64,000 bases of DNA from an uncultured Myxococcales bacterium (GCA_903847405.1 CAINDP010000137.1:1-64000); one strand, 5' to 3'. Counted from the first letter of the stretch, positions 46,710 through 55,145 are shown. The notes: generated by a model from the letters alone, not told the origin. Translations and numbers: made by a program.

Positions 46710-46745
46710 GGCGGCCCGGTCGCAAGGCCGGGCCGCCGTTTCAAC
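46710..46745 (+). terminator. intrinsic terminator-like hairpin after the SQCPFG lipoprotein gene
   Basis: A perfect 10-bp stem (GGCGGCCCGG / CCGGGCCGCC, 46710-46737, 8-nt loop) follows the stop by 22 nt. A short, weak T-tract (GTTTC) follows. Confidence 0.7.
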
Positions 46746-46873
46746 CTCCCCCCGAACCCACAGCACCTGAAGACCCTGGCCATCGTTTGACCGTGCCCGG
46801 GAGTCCGCGATGGACGAACCGCAGGGACGCGTCCGGCGAGGGTGCGGCGCGCTCCGGGAAGGTGCGATGTGGG

Positions 46874-46921
46874 GGTCAGCGGGCCAGCGGGCCAGCGGGT
46901 CAGCGGGTCAGCGGGTCAGCG
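46874..46921. repeat. octanucleotide tandem repeat, six units of GGYCAGCG
   Basis: Six contiguous 8-bp units occur (GGTCAGCG, two GGCCAGCG, three GGTCAGCG), followed by decayed GGGAAGACG-like units. The tract lies 27 nt downstream of the zinc-ribbon gene stop and outside recognisable coding sequence. Confidence 0.85.
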
Positions 46922-46947
46922 GAAAGACGGGCCGGCGGGAAGACGGG

Positions 46948-47793
46948 TCAGTGGGTCGGCGCGCGGCTGGTTTCCACGAGGGCCTCGCGGCGAGCCACGT
47001 CGGCTTCGACCCCGTCCAGGTCTGCCGCGGCCCGGGCGAGCTGCCCGCGGACGTCAGCCGCCAGGACCGCAGGCAGCCATGCCGCCGGTCCACTGGGGAT
47101 TTCCCGACGAAGGCGCTGGGACAGGTTCTGGAGGAGGGGATCCAGGGCGCGCAGGCGCAGGTAGACCCCCTGCATCAGCGCCTGGTCCTTCCCGGGCAGC
47201 CGCTCGAAACCCGGCACCAGCCCCTCATGCACCTCGAAGGCCTTGATCAGCGCCTCGCCCTCGACGGCGGTCGGCACGTCCCGGGCGTCCAGGAACCGCC
47301 CGATGCCCGCGATGTGGCCCCGGGCCACCCCCAGGAACGTCCGGGCCTCGGTGGGAAGGGCTTCGTGGATGGCGCCCTCGTAGAGGGGCTTGCGCAGCGA
47401 GAAGACGTCCGGCAGCGCCACGTACAGGCCCGCGGAGGCCAGGCCCAGGACCAGGGTTTCCACCATCAGCCGCCCCAGGGTGACCCGTTCCAGGAAGGAC
47501 ACCAGCAGGTACAGCCCCGCCAGCCCGAACAGCACCATCGCCACGTAGGGCCCGAACGCCCGCAGCGCCGAGCCGTTCAGGTACATCAGCAGCGCGATCG
47601 CCAGGGCGCCCAGGCCTGCCAGGGACCGCACGACGCGGGTGGTCCGTCCCAGGGGACGTCGCCAGCCGGTCACCGCCGGGCCCTGGCCCCCCCGCAGGCG
47701 CGCCTGGTGCTCGGCGTGCTTCGCGAAGACGATGCCGCAGGATGCGCACTCGAAGGCTTCGGGTTGCTCGTGTCCGCAGGCAGGGCAGAGCAT
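46948..47793 (-). CDS. membrane protein with N-terminal zinc ribbon
   Basis: The 281-aa product starts MLCPACGHEQP followed by FECASCGIVF, a CxxC...CxxC zinc ribbon. Three to four hydrophobic helices (about residues 55-145) follow, and then a helical soluble tail (LQNLSQRLRREIP, ADLDGVEADVARREA). I do not recognise a characterised function. The ATG is preceded by a modest GAGG. It is the last gene of a minus-strand run behind the radical SAM and zinc-ribbon/coiled-coil genes. The octanucleotide repeat follows its stop. Confidence 0.78.
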   Translation of the reverse strand: MLCPACGHEQPEAFECASCGIVFAKHAEHQARLRGGQGPAVTGWRRPLGRTTRVVRSLAGLGALAIALLMYLNGSALRAFGPYVAMVLFGLAGLYLLVSFLERVTLGRLMVETLVLGLASAGLYVALPDVFSLRKPLYEGAIHEALPTEARTFLGVARGHIAGIGRFLDARDVPTAVEGEALIKAFEVHEGLVPGFERLPGKDQALMQGVYLRLRALDPLLQNLSQRLRREIPSGPAAWLPAVLAADVRGQLARAAADLDGVEADVARREALVETSRAPTH

Positions 47794-47859
47794 GGGGCCT
47801 CGCGTCCAGGACCGGCCTTGATGATAGGGGCGTCGCGCCCTGTCCGACAAGGGAAACGA

Positions 47860-48645
47860 TCAGACCACCCGCAGGCCCAGTCGCCGGGCCTCCGTGACCA
47901 CGACATCCACCTCTGCGGCCGTGGGCCGGCGCGCGAGGTCCGGCAAGGACGGTCCGTCGGCCAGGGGCCGGTACTGAGCCAGGATCGAAACGGCGGTCCC
48001 CGGGGCCAACCCCGCCAGGAAGGCCATCACGGCCAGCGCGTCCGCGGTGGCGCCCGGCATCACCAGGTGCCGGACGATCAGCCCGCGCACCGCGATGCCG
48101 TGGCCGTCCAGGACCAGTCCCCCGACCTGCCGGTGCATCTCGCCGAGGGCCGCCCGGGCAACGTCGGGATAGTCCGGGGCATCGAACCAGCGGCCCGCCC
48201 GTTCGACGTCCAGCGTCTTGAGATCGGGCAGGAAGACGTCGAACACGCCGTCCAGGCGCCTGAGGGTGTCGGGGTCCTCGTATCCCCCGGCGTTGTACAC
48301 CAGCGGCACGTGCAGGCCCTTGCGGGCCGCGATGTCCAGGGCCGCGACGACCTGGGGAAGCACGTGGGTCGGCGTGACGAGGTTGACGTTCCGGCACCCC
48401 CGGGCCTGCAACGCCAGCATCAGTCCGGCAAGGTCCTCGGCGGTCACCTCGCGCCCCGCCCCGCCACGGGAGATGGAGGCGTTCTGGCAGAAGCGGCAGC
48501 CCAGCCCGCACCCCGCGAAGAAGATGGTTCCGGACCCGCCGCGCCCCACCAGGCACGGCTCCTCGCCCAGGTGCGGAAACGCCGCCTCCACGCGCGCCAG
48601 GACACCCGTGCGGCATCGGCCGGATGCCCCCGCCCCGCGGTCCAC
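47860..48645 (-). CDS. radical SAM protein, PflX (COG1313) type
   Basis: The protein has the radical SAM cluster motif in FFAGCGLGCRFCQN (Cx3Cx2C) and family blocks LVTPTHVLPQ, LVYNAGGYEDPDTL, DVFLPDLKTL and LIVRHLVMPG. These are homologs of pyruvate formate-lyase activators whose target is unknown. The first ATG/GTG/TTG in frame is GTG 48645, but clearly homologous residues continue upstream to about 48753 (PRYLSLFHSGALSRLSEDL, then DCRLCPRHCAVDR). That extension has no canonical start codon, so the true start is unresolved. It sits between a zinc-ribbon/coiled-coil gene and the membrane zinc-ribbon gene. Confidence 0.85.
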   Translation of the reverse strand: MDRGAGASGRCRTGVLARVEAAFPHLGEEPCLVGRGGSGTIFFAGCGLGCRFCQNASISRGGAGREVTAEDLAGLMLALQARGCRNVNLVTPTHVLPQVVAALDIAARKGLHVPLVYNAGGYEDPDTLRRLDGVFDVFLPDLKTLDVERAGRWFDAPDYPDVARAALGEMHRQVGGLVLDGHGIAVRGLIVRHLVMPGATADALAVMAFLAGLAPGTAVSILAQYRPLADGPSLPDLARRPTAAEVDVVVTEARRLGLRVV

Positions 48646-48763
48646 CGCGCAGTGCCGCGGGCACAGACGGCAGTCCGCCAGGCCCGCCGAAAGGTCTTCC
48701 GACAGGCGCGACAGGGCTCCCGAGTGAAACAGGGACAGGTAGCGAGGGGGGATGACGGGGTGA

Positions 48764-49495
48764 TCAGCCGTGGACGGGCTCCTCGGGAGCGGTCTCGACG
48801 TACACGAAGCGGTTGCAGTACGGGCACGCCAGCAGCGAGTCCTGCCGCAGGAGCGTGTTGTAGAGCTGCGGGGGGATGGAACGGTGGCAGCCGCCGCAGG
48901 AGCCCCGGGTATCCACCAGGACCACCGCCATGCCCTGCCACGCCTTCTGGATGCGACGGTAGCGGCTGAGGACTTCCGCCGGGATGCCGCGCTCGTAGGA
49001 GGCGTACTCGACCGACAGGCGCTCGATGCGCTCGTCCAGTTCCTTCACGCGGACGCCGGTCGTCGCCTGCTCGCCCGCCAGTTCGGCCCGCATGGTGCCC
49101 AGCTTGGCGTCCTCTTCCTCGACCGCCCGCTTGAACTCTTCCATGACGGCCAGAAGCTTGAGGATTTCCTCTTCCTTCTGGGAGTTGCCGCGGCGCAGCG
49201 CCTCGATTTCCCGCTGGACGGCCGCGTACTCCTTGGCCTTGCTCAGCGCGTTCAGACGGGTCTGGGCCCGCTTGATCTTCTCGTTGTCTTCCTTGAGTTC
49301 CTTCTCGCGCTCCTTGTACCAGCGCTCGGCCTCGCGCAGCTTGTCCCGCTTGTCGGACTGCTCCCGCTCGAGATCCGAGACCATGGCGGCCAGCTGGTCG
49401 ACACGCTCGGTGATCGACCGGCGCTCCTTTTCGGCGTCGATCCGCTGGCGATCCACTTCCTGCAAGGCACGCAGGGCGGTGATCAGGTTTTTCAA
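48764..49495 (-). CDS. coiled-coil protein with C-terminal C4-type zinc ribbon
   Basis: The 243-aa product has a long heptad-rich coiled coil (about residues 5-185) and a C-terminal zinc ribbon GSCGGCHRSIPPQ...CPYCNRFVY with four Cys. This matches the C4-type zinc ribbon (zf-RING_7/DUF164-like) family, present in many bacteria with uncertain function, perhaps in nucleic-acid metabolism. I chose TTG 49495 because AGGAGGT lies 7 nt upstream; an ATG six codons earlier would place the ribosome-binding site inside the gene. Confidence 0.85.
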   Translation of the reverse strand: MKNLITALRALQEVDRQRIDAEKERRSITERVDQLAAMVSDLEREQSDKRDKLREAERWYKEREKELKEDNEKIKRAQTRLNALSKAKEYAAVQREIEALRRGNSQKEEEILKLLAVMEEFKRAVEEEDAKLGTMRAELAGEQATTGVRVKELDERIERLSVEYASYERGIPAEVLSRYRRIQKAWQGMAVVLVDTRGSCGGCHRSIPPQLYNTLLRQDSLLACPYCNRFVYVETAPEEPVHG

Positions 49496-49561
49496 GGTGC
49501 GACCTCCTGGCATGAGCTAACGGAAGAAGGGGTGCGCGAAGCCGAAACGGATGTGGTGGAT

Positions 49562-49591
49562 ATGAAAACGGCGCCCGTGCTGGGGCGCCGT
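49562..49591 (-). terminator. intrinsic terminator of the tRNA-Met transcript
   Basis: On the minus strand a 9-bp stem ACGGCGCCC / GGGCGCCGT (49591-49568, loop 6 nt) is followed by a TTTC tract, 110 nt downstream of the tRNA. It also isolates the zinc-ribbon/coiled-coil gene from tRNA read-through. Confidence 0.75.
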
Positions 49592-49700
49592 CCGCCGCTG
49601 ATCAGGCCCCGGGACCATCCACACCCCGGGACATTCGTCGCGGTGTGGGCTGTTCCACGGGGCTTGATCGTCAATCTCATCGGCCACCACTGGTGTCCTG

Positions 49701-49773
49701 TGGGCCCACCTGGGCTCGAACCAGGGACCGACCGGTTATGAGCCGGTGGCTCTACCAACTGAGCTATAGGCCC
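49701..49773 (-). tRNA. tRNA-Met (anticodon CAT)
   Basis: The 73-nt gene folds into a cloverleaf. The acceptor stem GGGCCTA pairs with TGGGCCC, the D arm is GCTCAGTTGGTAGAGC, the anticodon loop CTCATAA is closed by ACCGG/CCGGT, and the T arm is CCTGG-TTCGAGC-CCAGG. The anticodon is CAT. The acceptor and D arm resemble elongator Met; an Ile2 with lysidine cannot be excluded without tRNA-synthetase identity rules. The 3' CCA is not encoded. Confidence 0.95.
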
Positions 49774-49792
49774 GTTGGCCCAAGGCGGCCGG

Positions 49793-49821
49793 ATTGTACG
49801 AGAGCCCGGCGCCATTTGCAA
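49793..49821 (-). promoter_or_regulatory. sigma-70 promoter of tRNA-Met
   Basis: On the minus strand TTGCAA (49821-49816) is followed after 17 nt by TACAAT (49798-49793), 19 nt before the mature tRNA 5' end. Confidence 0.75.
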
Positions 49822-49878
49822 GCCTGAAGTGGCGATCGGCAGGGACGATGGGAGGGAGCGCCGGCAGGCTCGCGAAAC

Positions 49879-50949
49879 TCAAGCCTTCCGGACGCGACGC
49901 GCCGCGGCCTTTGCCGGTGACCGGCGGGCCGCCCAGGACGACATGAGGGCCTCGGTAATCTGCAGCCGGGCCGTTTCCTCGTTCCCGCCGGCGACGTCGC
50001 CCAGTGCCGCCGAGAAGCCCCCCGAGAAGGTGCGGCCGCCGCAATCCACCGGGAATCCCAGGCGCGAGGACAGGGCGCCGTCCAGGAATGCGTAGGGGTC
50101 CAGCGTCGGGTCCTGGGCCCGGAGGGATCCGTTGAAGCGGCCGTTGACCAACCCGAACACGATGACCGTGTTCGTGCCCTCGGCCCGGGCCAGGAAGTCG
50201 GCCGTTTCCCCGATGGTGTCGCGGGCGCGGCGCCCCACCTTGCCGGCGTACGCCACCGTCAGGCCGCCCTTCGACTGGACGGTCCGCAGGGCCGTCGTCA
50301 GGGTTTCCAGGAAGGTCTTGCCCAGCGGCGTCTGGACGATCGTGCGTGTCATCTCGGCCGATGCGTAAGGCGCCAGCAGCGACGCCGCGTGATGGTCGGC
50401 CGCACGGGCCGTCACGAAGTCCAGCGTGTCGGTGCGGATGCCGTACAGCAGGGCGGTCGACAGGCGACAGGCCTCGTTCGGGTCGATTTCGGTCATCTTC
50501 AGCAGGTTCGCGAAATGCATGGCCATCAGCGTGCACGTGCTGCCCGCCTCCGTGATCTGCTGGGAGAACACCGCCCCGGTCGGAACCGGCGCATGGTGAT
50601 CGATGTGCACCAGCAGGGGAAGGCGCTTCGGCTGGGGCACGGGCAGGCGGGCGTTCTGCCGGTCCACCACGGCGAAGGCCGAAAAGCCCAGGCGCGGAAG
50701 GACGCCGGTGACCTGCCGGAAGGGGATGCCCAGCAACTGGGCGAACACCATGTTGTCGGGGCGGCTGACGACCTCGAAGGTCAGGATGTCCATCGTGACG
50801 CCAGCATGGCGCGCCAGGAGCCTGAGGGCCCACGCCGACGCGAGTCCGTCGGGATCGGGCGAGCCGAGGACGGCGACGAACATGCGCTTGCCCGCGTATC
50901 GCCCAAGGACTCCCAGCAGTTCCTCGGTCCGGGATGACAGTGCTTCCAC
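49879..50949 (-). CDS. DHH-family phosphoesterase
   Basis: The 356-aa protein has DHH motif I (GSPDPDGLASA), motif II FAVVDRQN, motif III HIDHHAP and the later GIRTDT, all ligands of a two-metal centre. A C-terminal DHHA1-like domain follows with GFPVDCGGRTFSGGFSAALG. Such proteins include nanoRNases (NrnA) and cyclic-di-nucleotide phosphodiesterases; the substrate cannot be assigned here. I chose GTG 50949 because AAGGAGG lies 4 nt upstream, inside the longer frame. It is divergent from the ACT gene. Confidence 0.9.
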   Translation of the reverse strand: MEALSSRTEELLGVLGRYAGKRMFVAVLGSPDPDGLASAWALRLLARHAGVTMDILTFEVVSRPDNMVFAQLLGIPFRQVTGVLPRLGFSAFAVVDRQNARLPVPQPKRLPLLVHIDHHAPVPTGAVFSQQITEAGSTCTLMAMHFANLLKMTEIDPNEACRLSTALLYGIRTDTLDFVTARAADHHAASLLAPYASAEMTRTIVQTPLGKTFLETLTTALRTVQSKGGLTVAYAGKVGRRARDTIGETADFLARAEGTNTVIVFGLVNGRFNGSLRAQDPTLDPYAFLDGALSSRLGFPVDCGGRTFSGGFSAALGDVAGGNEETARLQITEALMSSWAARRSPAKAAARRVRKA

Positions 50950-50958
50950 CTGGCCTCC

Positions 50959-50988
50959 TTGACGCATTCGAGAACGGCGATCTAGGAT
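50959..50988 (+). promoter_or_regulatory. sigma-70 promoter of the ACT-domain gene
   Basis: TTGACG (50959-50964) and TAGGAT (50983-50988) are separated by 18 nt and lie 37 nt before the ATG. The -35 box overlaps the ribosome-binding region of the divergent DHH gene. Confidence 0.55.
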
Positions 50989-51024
50989 GGACGGGATTCT
51001 ACCACGCCAACATCAGGAGTCGCG

Positions 51025-51426
51025 ATGGACACCATGAAGCAATTGGCGGTGTTCGTGGCCAACCGGCCCGGCACGCTGGCGCAGATCTGCGACACGCTGG
51101 CCCAGAACAAGGTCAACATCCTGGGCATCAGCGTCGCCGACGCCATGGACCACGCGGTGTTGCGATTCGTCGTGGACAACGCGACGGTCGCCGTCCACAT
51201 CCTGGGGGAAACCGGCCTGCTGGTGCTGGATTCCGACGTGCTGGCCATCGCGCTGGACAACCAGCCGGGCAGCCTGTCCGACGTCAGCCGCGCCCTGGGC
51301 GAGGCCGGCGTCAACATCGAGTACGCCTACGGTGGAACCCGCCAGGCGGACAAGTCCGGCACGCTGTTCCTGAAGGTCAGCGACACGGACGCAGCCCGCG
51401 CAGCCCTCACCCGGATCGGCCTGTAG
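51025..51426 (+). CDS. tandem ACT-domain protein
   Basis: The 133-aa product consists of two ACT-like folds: FVANRPGTLAQICDTLAQNKVN and LDNQPGSLSDVSRALGEAGVN with NIEYAYGG, shown here by key blocks NRPGTLAQICDTL and NQPGSLSDVSRAL. Both keep the ligand-loop Gly. Stand-alone double ACT proteins are thought to bind small ligands, usually amino acids, and regulate partners; no partner enzyme is next to it. AGGAG lies 5 nt before the ATG. It is convergent with grpE. Confidence 0.88.
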   Translation: MDTMKQLAVFVANRPGTLAQICDTLAQNKVNILGISVADAMDHAVLRFVVDNATVAVHILGETGLLVLDSDVLAIALDNQPGSLSDVSRALGEAGVNIEYAYGGTRQADKSGTLFLKVSDTDAARAALTRIGL

Positions 51427-51433
51427 TTTCCAG

Positions 51434-52057
51434 CTAGTCGAGGTCGGAGCGGTCCATCCCCGGGGAGGTGACTTCCGGAGGCATCGCCACGGTCACCAGG
51501 GCGGGCCGCAGGACGCGACCGTTCAGGGTGTAGCCGGGCTGGACCTCGTTCACCACGCAGCCCGCTTCCACCGCCTCGGTTTCGACGCGCTGCAGGGCCT
51601 CGTGGATCGCGGGATCGAAGGGCTGGTTGAGGGCGGCGATCGGCTCGACGCCGGCGCGGCGAAGGATCTTCTGGGTTTCGGCGATGACCAGTTCGACGCC
51701 TGCCGAGATGGACGGCGCCTCGCCGTTCCGGGCGGCCGCGTCCAGGGCGCGCTGGAGGTTGTCGACGATCGGCAGGATCTCCTTCAGCAGCCGCTCGTTC
51801 GAAAACCGGATCTGGTCCTGGCGCTCGCGCTCGACGCGCTTCTTGTAGTTCTCGAAGTCGGCGGCCACGCGCGTCGCCCAGTCCCGCACTTCCTTCAGTT
51901 CCTTTTCCAGTTCGGCCACGCGGGCCTCGGCAGGGTGGGGCCCCGTCAACTGGGGAACGGAATCCCGGGCCGCCTGGGGATCGGGAACCAGGCCGAACTC
52001 GTCGAAGAGGTCTTCGGCCTGCTCGTTCACGCCGTTGGAATCGTCAGGAAACGCCAT
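51434..52057 (-). CDS. grpE: nucleotide exchange factor GrpE
   Basis: The 207-aa protein has a negatively charged N-terminus, a coiled coil (ARVAELEKELKEV) and the GrpE core VAADFENYKKRVERER, LPIVDNLQRALD, GVEPI, FDPAIHEALQ and GYTLNGRVLRPALVTVA. It drives ADP release from DnaK. dnaK, dnaJ and hrcA are not in the flanking genes. The ATG is preceded only by a weak AAGGG. Confidence 0.95.
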   Translation of the reverse strand: MAFPDDSNGVNEQAEDLFDEFGLVPDPQAARDSVPQLTGPHPAEARVAELEKELKEVRDWATRVAADFENYKKRVERERQDQIRFSNERLLKEILPIVDNLQRALDAAARNGEAPSISAGVELVIAETQKILRRAGVEPIAALNQPFDPAIHEALQRVETEAVEAGCVVNEVQPGYTLNGRVLRPALVTVAMPPEVTSPGMDRSDLD

Positions 52058-52091
52058 CGTTCGAACCCTTCGCTGGTCGCCGCGCAAAACC

Positions 52092-53414
52092 TTAGATGCG
52101 CGGGCGGGGGTTGTCAACGCAGGACATGGGAAAGGCATCGGGAATGCAGGTCCCCAGGACGACCCGCAGGAAGGCCTCGGCACCCCGGCGCAGGGCCTCC
52201 GGGGCGATCCCGGGACCGCTTTCGGGGGCCGACAGCACCGAATCGTCCAGGACCGCCAGGGGGCCGAATCCGTAGGCAGTCACATCCAGCGGGGCCAGCG
52301 CCGCTGCGTCCCACGCATCCGAATCCAGGGTCGGGACCAGGGTGGCGTCGGGAACGACCCGGCCGACGGCGTCGCCGATCCGGTCCCAGAGCGCCGAGGG
52401 ATGGGGCATCTCGACCGCCTCGACGGATTCCACCGCATCGACCGTCACCTCGGCGCCCAGGAGGCTCTGGAGGTCGCGGATCGACTCCTCGACCCGGCGA
52501 CCCGGCAGCACGCGCAGGGCCAGTTCGGCCTCGGCACGGCCCGCAGGCAGGCCACCCGCCTCGCCCGCCCGGAGACCCACGATTTCCACCGTGTCGCGAC
52601 TGATGTTTGCCAGGGTGGCCGCGAGGTCCCGGTCGGACACCAGGCGCGACAGCGAGGCCCCCGCCCCCAGCAACTGGATCCCGCGCAGCATGGCCGAGGA
52701 ACCCGAGGGGAGCGTCGCTGCGACCGCGTCCATCCAGGCGACCGCCGGGGCACAGGGCCGGGTGCCCAGCACGCCGGATTCGATCTGCAGCAGGCTGCGC
52801 ACCAGGCGCGTCGTGGCGCTGGCGGGGCCCGTGGCATGGGGTTCGGCCAGGGCGGTGACCCGCAGGCGCAGCCAGGCCTTGGAGGCGACCTGGACGCCCA
52901 CCAGCGTACGATTCCCCGGCCGGCGAGGCCCGACGCCATCCGCGGTCAGGACGAAGCGGCACCGCAGGCGGTCCCGATGCCGCGCGGCCAGGTGCCGCAG
53001 GACCGGCGCCCCGTCGGGACCGCGACCGGGCAGGACGGCCAGCACGAGGTCCCGTTCCAGCAGGAAGCCGCGGCGACGCACCAGCGCCAGGGCCATCAGG
53101 CCCACGGCCGCCATGGTGCCGCCCAGCAGGGCCTGGCGGGGAGTGGCGGTGCCGGCGGCCGGCGGATCGGACGACGCCACCAGCAGCAGACCTTCGTCGG
53201 GGCGATGGGCGGACAGGCGCGCCACCAGGCACGGACGGCCGCCCTCGGCTTCCAGCACCTCGCAGGAAACGCCCTCGGCGCCGAGGATGCCCGAAAGGTA
53301 GCGCACGGCCGTGCCGGCCAGGGTCCCCAGCGAGCCCGACTGCGGTCGAACCAGGTGGTCCAGGTGGTAGGACAGTTCGTCCAGTTCGCGGTCGGTGAGA
53401 ATCGGGTCTGCCAT
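52092..53414 (-). CDS. M20-peptidase-fold protein lacking metal ligands
   Basis: The 440-aa product keeps the two-domain outline of M20 family amidohydrolases (ArgE/DapE/CPG2), with a VRPQSGS start and the internal dimerisation region. But the expected HxD is ASSD (LLLVASSDPPAAG), the Asp of the DxKG region is replaced (ALLGGTMAAVG), and the DEE motif region reads AVLPGRGPDG. Metal-dependent catalysis is therefore unlikely. It may act as a binding or scaffold protein, or the match may be only distant. The start ATG 53414 lacks a strong ribosome-binding site. It lies 34 nt upstream of grpE in the same direction. Confidence 0.65.
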   Translation of the reverse strand: MADPILTDRELDELSYHLDHLVRPQSGSLGTLAGTAVRYLSGILGAEGVSCEVLEAEGGRPCLVARLSAHRPDEGLLLVASSDPPAAGTATPRQALLGGTMAAVGLMALALVRRRGFLLERDLVLAVLPGRGPDGAPVLRHLAARHRDRLRCRFVLTADGVGPRRPGNRTLVGVQVASKAWLRLRVTALAEPHATGPASATTRLVRSLLQIESGVLGTRPCAPAVAWMDAVAATLPSGSSAMLRGIQLLGAGASLSRLVSDRDLAATLANISRDTVEIVGLRAGEAGGLPAGRAEAELALRVLPGRRVEESIRDLQSLLGAEVTVDAVESVEAVEMPHPSALWDRIGDAVGRVVPDATLVPTLDSDAWDAAALAPLDVTAYGFGPLAVLDDSVLSAPESGPGIAPEALRRGAEAFLRVVLGTCIPDAFPMSCVDNPRPRI

Positions 53415-53486
53415 CGAAGACCGCCTGCACGTTCGGGGGGAAATCATACACCCCGCGGCGGGCCGGGACCCAGACGACGTCGCCCC

Positions 53487-54452
53487 TCAGTACTTCCCTT
53501 CCCGCAGGCGCTCGGGCTGGACCTCGCCTTCCACGGTGTACCCGACGCGCGGCCAGAACCCCACGTGCTCGACGACCGAGGCCTCGATGCGGGTGACGTA
53601 CTTGGGATTCTTGTAGCCGAACAGACGCGGAACCACGATCCGCGCCGGGAAGCCGTGCCGGAGGGACATCGTGTTGCCGCCGATTCCCAGGGCCAGCAGC
53701 GTCTTCGGCTCGCGGGCAACGGCCAGCGGCAGGGACTCGGTGTACGTGCCACGGACGCTGGTGAACTTCAGGAAGCGGGCCTCGGGGCGGATGCCCGCCA
53801 GGTCCAGCAGGCGGGACAGCGGGATGCCGTTCCAGGGGACGTCCAGGACGTCCCAGCCCTCGACGCAGTGGAAGTCCGTCACCTGGTCCACCAGGCCCAG
53901 GTCGCGCAACTGGCAGAAGTCGAAGGTGAGGGGGGTGTCCACCAGGCCGTCGATGGTCAGGCGCCAGGTGGCCAGGAGGGCGGCCAGATCCTGCCGATCG
54001 ACGGTCCGCTCGCCCCAGTTCTGGGGAACGGGCAGCGCGTCGGACCCGGGAGCGAAGGCCGGGTCGCAGGGGGGCGACACGGCATCGCCGGCAGCCACGT
54101 CCTCGGCGGCAACCTCGTCGCCGTCCAGCGCCGGCCCTTCGTCGGACGGGGCCGCATCGGCCGATCCAGGGTCCCCGGGCGCCTCCTCGGCCGCCACGTC
54201 CCCCGGGGTCTCCCCGGCGCCGTCGAATCCCGCGTCGGCACCGCCCCCGAAATCCCCCGGCCCGCCCGGATCCAGGGCGCCGGTGCCGGAAGCCCGCACG
54301 CACGCGTCGAGGACCGGCGAGAACAGGCCCACGACCGAGGCCTTGCCGAGCCACGCCAGGAGGCTCCGGCGGGTGACCGGCCCGTCGCCACGGTTCTCCC
54401 CGCCCGCCTCCGGGAACCCGGGCGTTTCTGCAGTACCGGCCTGTTCGTCCAT
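53487..54452 (-). CDS. Tat-exported molybdopterin-dependent oxidoreductase, sulfite oxidase family, probably a lipoprotein
   Basis: The 321-aa product starts with a Tat signal TRRSLLAWLG and a lipobox VLDAC (Cys51). A ~90-residue acidic Gly/Asp/Pro-rich linker follows. The catalytic domain has DFCQLRDLG, the Moco-ligand Cys in DFHCVEGWDV, NGIPLSRLLDLAG and GFPARIVVPRLFGYKNPKYV. This is the single-domain YedY/MsrP-like form without the dimerisation domain. The electron acceptor and substrate are unknown. The ATG is at 54452; the gene lies divergent from a small lipoprotein gene. Confidence 0.88.
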   Translation of the reverse strand: MDEQAGTAETPGFPEAGGENRGDGPVTRRSLLAWLGKASVVGLFSPVLDACVRASGTGALDPGGPGDFGGGADAGFDGAGETPGDVAAEEAPGDPGSADAAPSDEGPALDGDEVAAEDVAAGDAVSPPCDPAFAPGSDALPVPQNWGERTVDRQDLAALLATWRLTIDGLVDTPLTFDFCQLRDLGLVDQVTDFHCVEGWDVLDVPWNGIPLSRLLDLAGIRPEARFLKFTSVRGTYTESLPLAVAREPKTLLALGIGGNTMSLRHGFPARIVVPRLFGYKNPKYVTRIEASVVEHVGFWPRVGYTVEGEVQPERLREGKY

Positions 54453-54614
54453 CGCCCCCTCCGCCCCGGCATCCTACCGACCGCCGGTGCAGGGCGGGAA
54501 TCGCAGCGGGAATCGCCCAGGGAATCCCATCGGTTGCATCGCGCTTGACGCCCCTCCCCTTGGAACCGGGCCCCAGGGGTGCGAGGATCGCGACGACGCA
54601 ACGGAGTCCCCCTG

Positions 54615-55097
54615 GTGACAACCCCCCTTCGCGTGCTGGCGGCGGCAGTGCTGGCGGCAATCCCGGTGTTCGTCGGGCCCGCCTGCGCGCCGGGCCCCGA
54701 ACGGGTGGCCGAACCTGCCGTCGCCGTCGACGACCCGTCCCGATCCCCGGTCGACGCGTACGATTTCCAGGTGGTGCCCGCGGGCCCGGGACGCTTCATC
54801 GTCACGGCCATCCGGCGCCTGGGCGGACGGGCCGCCACCGGGGACGCCGCCGTCCGGGCATTTTCGGCGGCGCGCGCGCGGGAGCATGGCCACCTGGCAT
54901 CGGCCCGGGCCTGGCTGCTCCTGGGCCGGGAGGCGGCGCGTCACCATGCGCCCGACGTCGCGACGGCGGCGGCCTTGAACGGCCTGCGGGATCTGGGCGA
55001 AACCGTCCAGGAGCCGCCCGACCCGGCCCTCCTGGATCGCCTGCAAACGCAGATCAAGGCCTACCGGAAGGCGCATTTCGCCGACTTCGCCGAATGA
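54615..55097 (+). CDS. small lipoprotein of unknown function
   Basis: The 160-aa product starts at a GTG, with GGAG 8 nt upstream. It has a signal peptide (VLAAAVLAAIPVFV) ending in a GPAC lipobox-like site. The mature part is rich in Ala and Arg and largely helical (LASARAWLLLGREAARHH, ALLDRLQTQIKAYRKAHF). I do not recognise a family. It stands alone between the oxidoreductase and gdhA. Confidence 0.65.
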   Translation: MTTPLRVLAAAVLAAIPVFVGPACAPGPERVAEPAVAVDDPSRSPVDAYDFQVVPAGPGRFIVTAIRRLGGRAATGDAAVRAFSAARAREHGHLASARAWLLLGREAARHHAPDVATAAALNGLRDLGETVQEPPDPALLDRLQTQIKAYRKAHFADFAE

Positions 55098-55145
55098 CCG
55101 TCGGTGTTCAAGCGGGGTGGATCAGGCAGGAAGGGGCGGGGTGGC

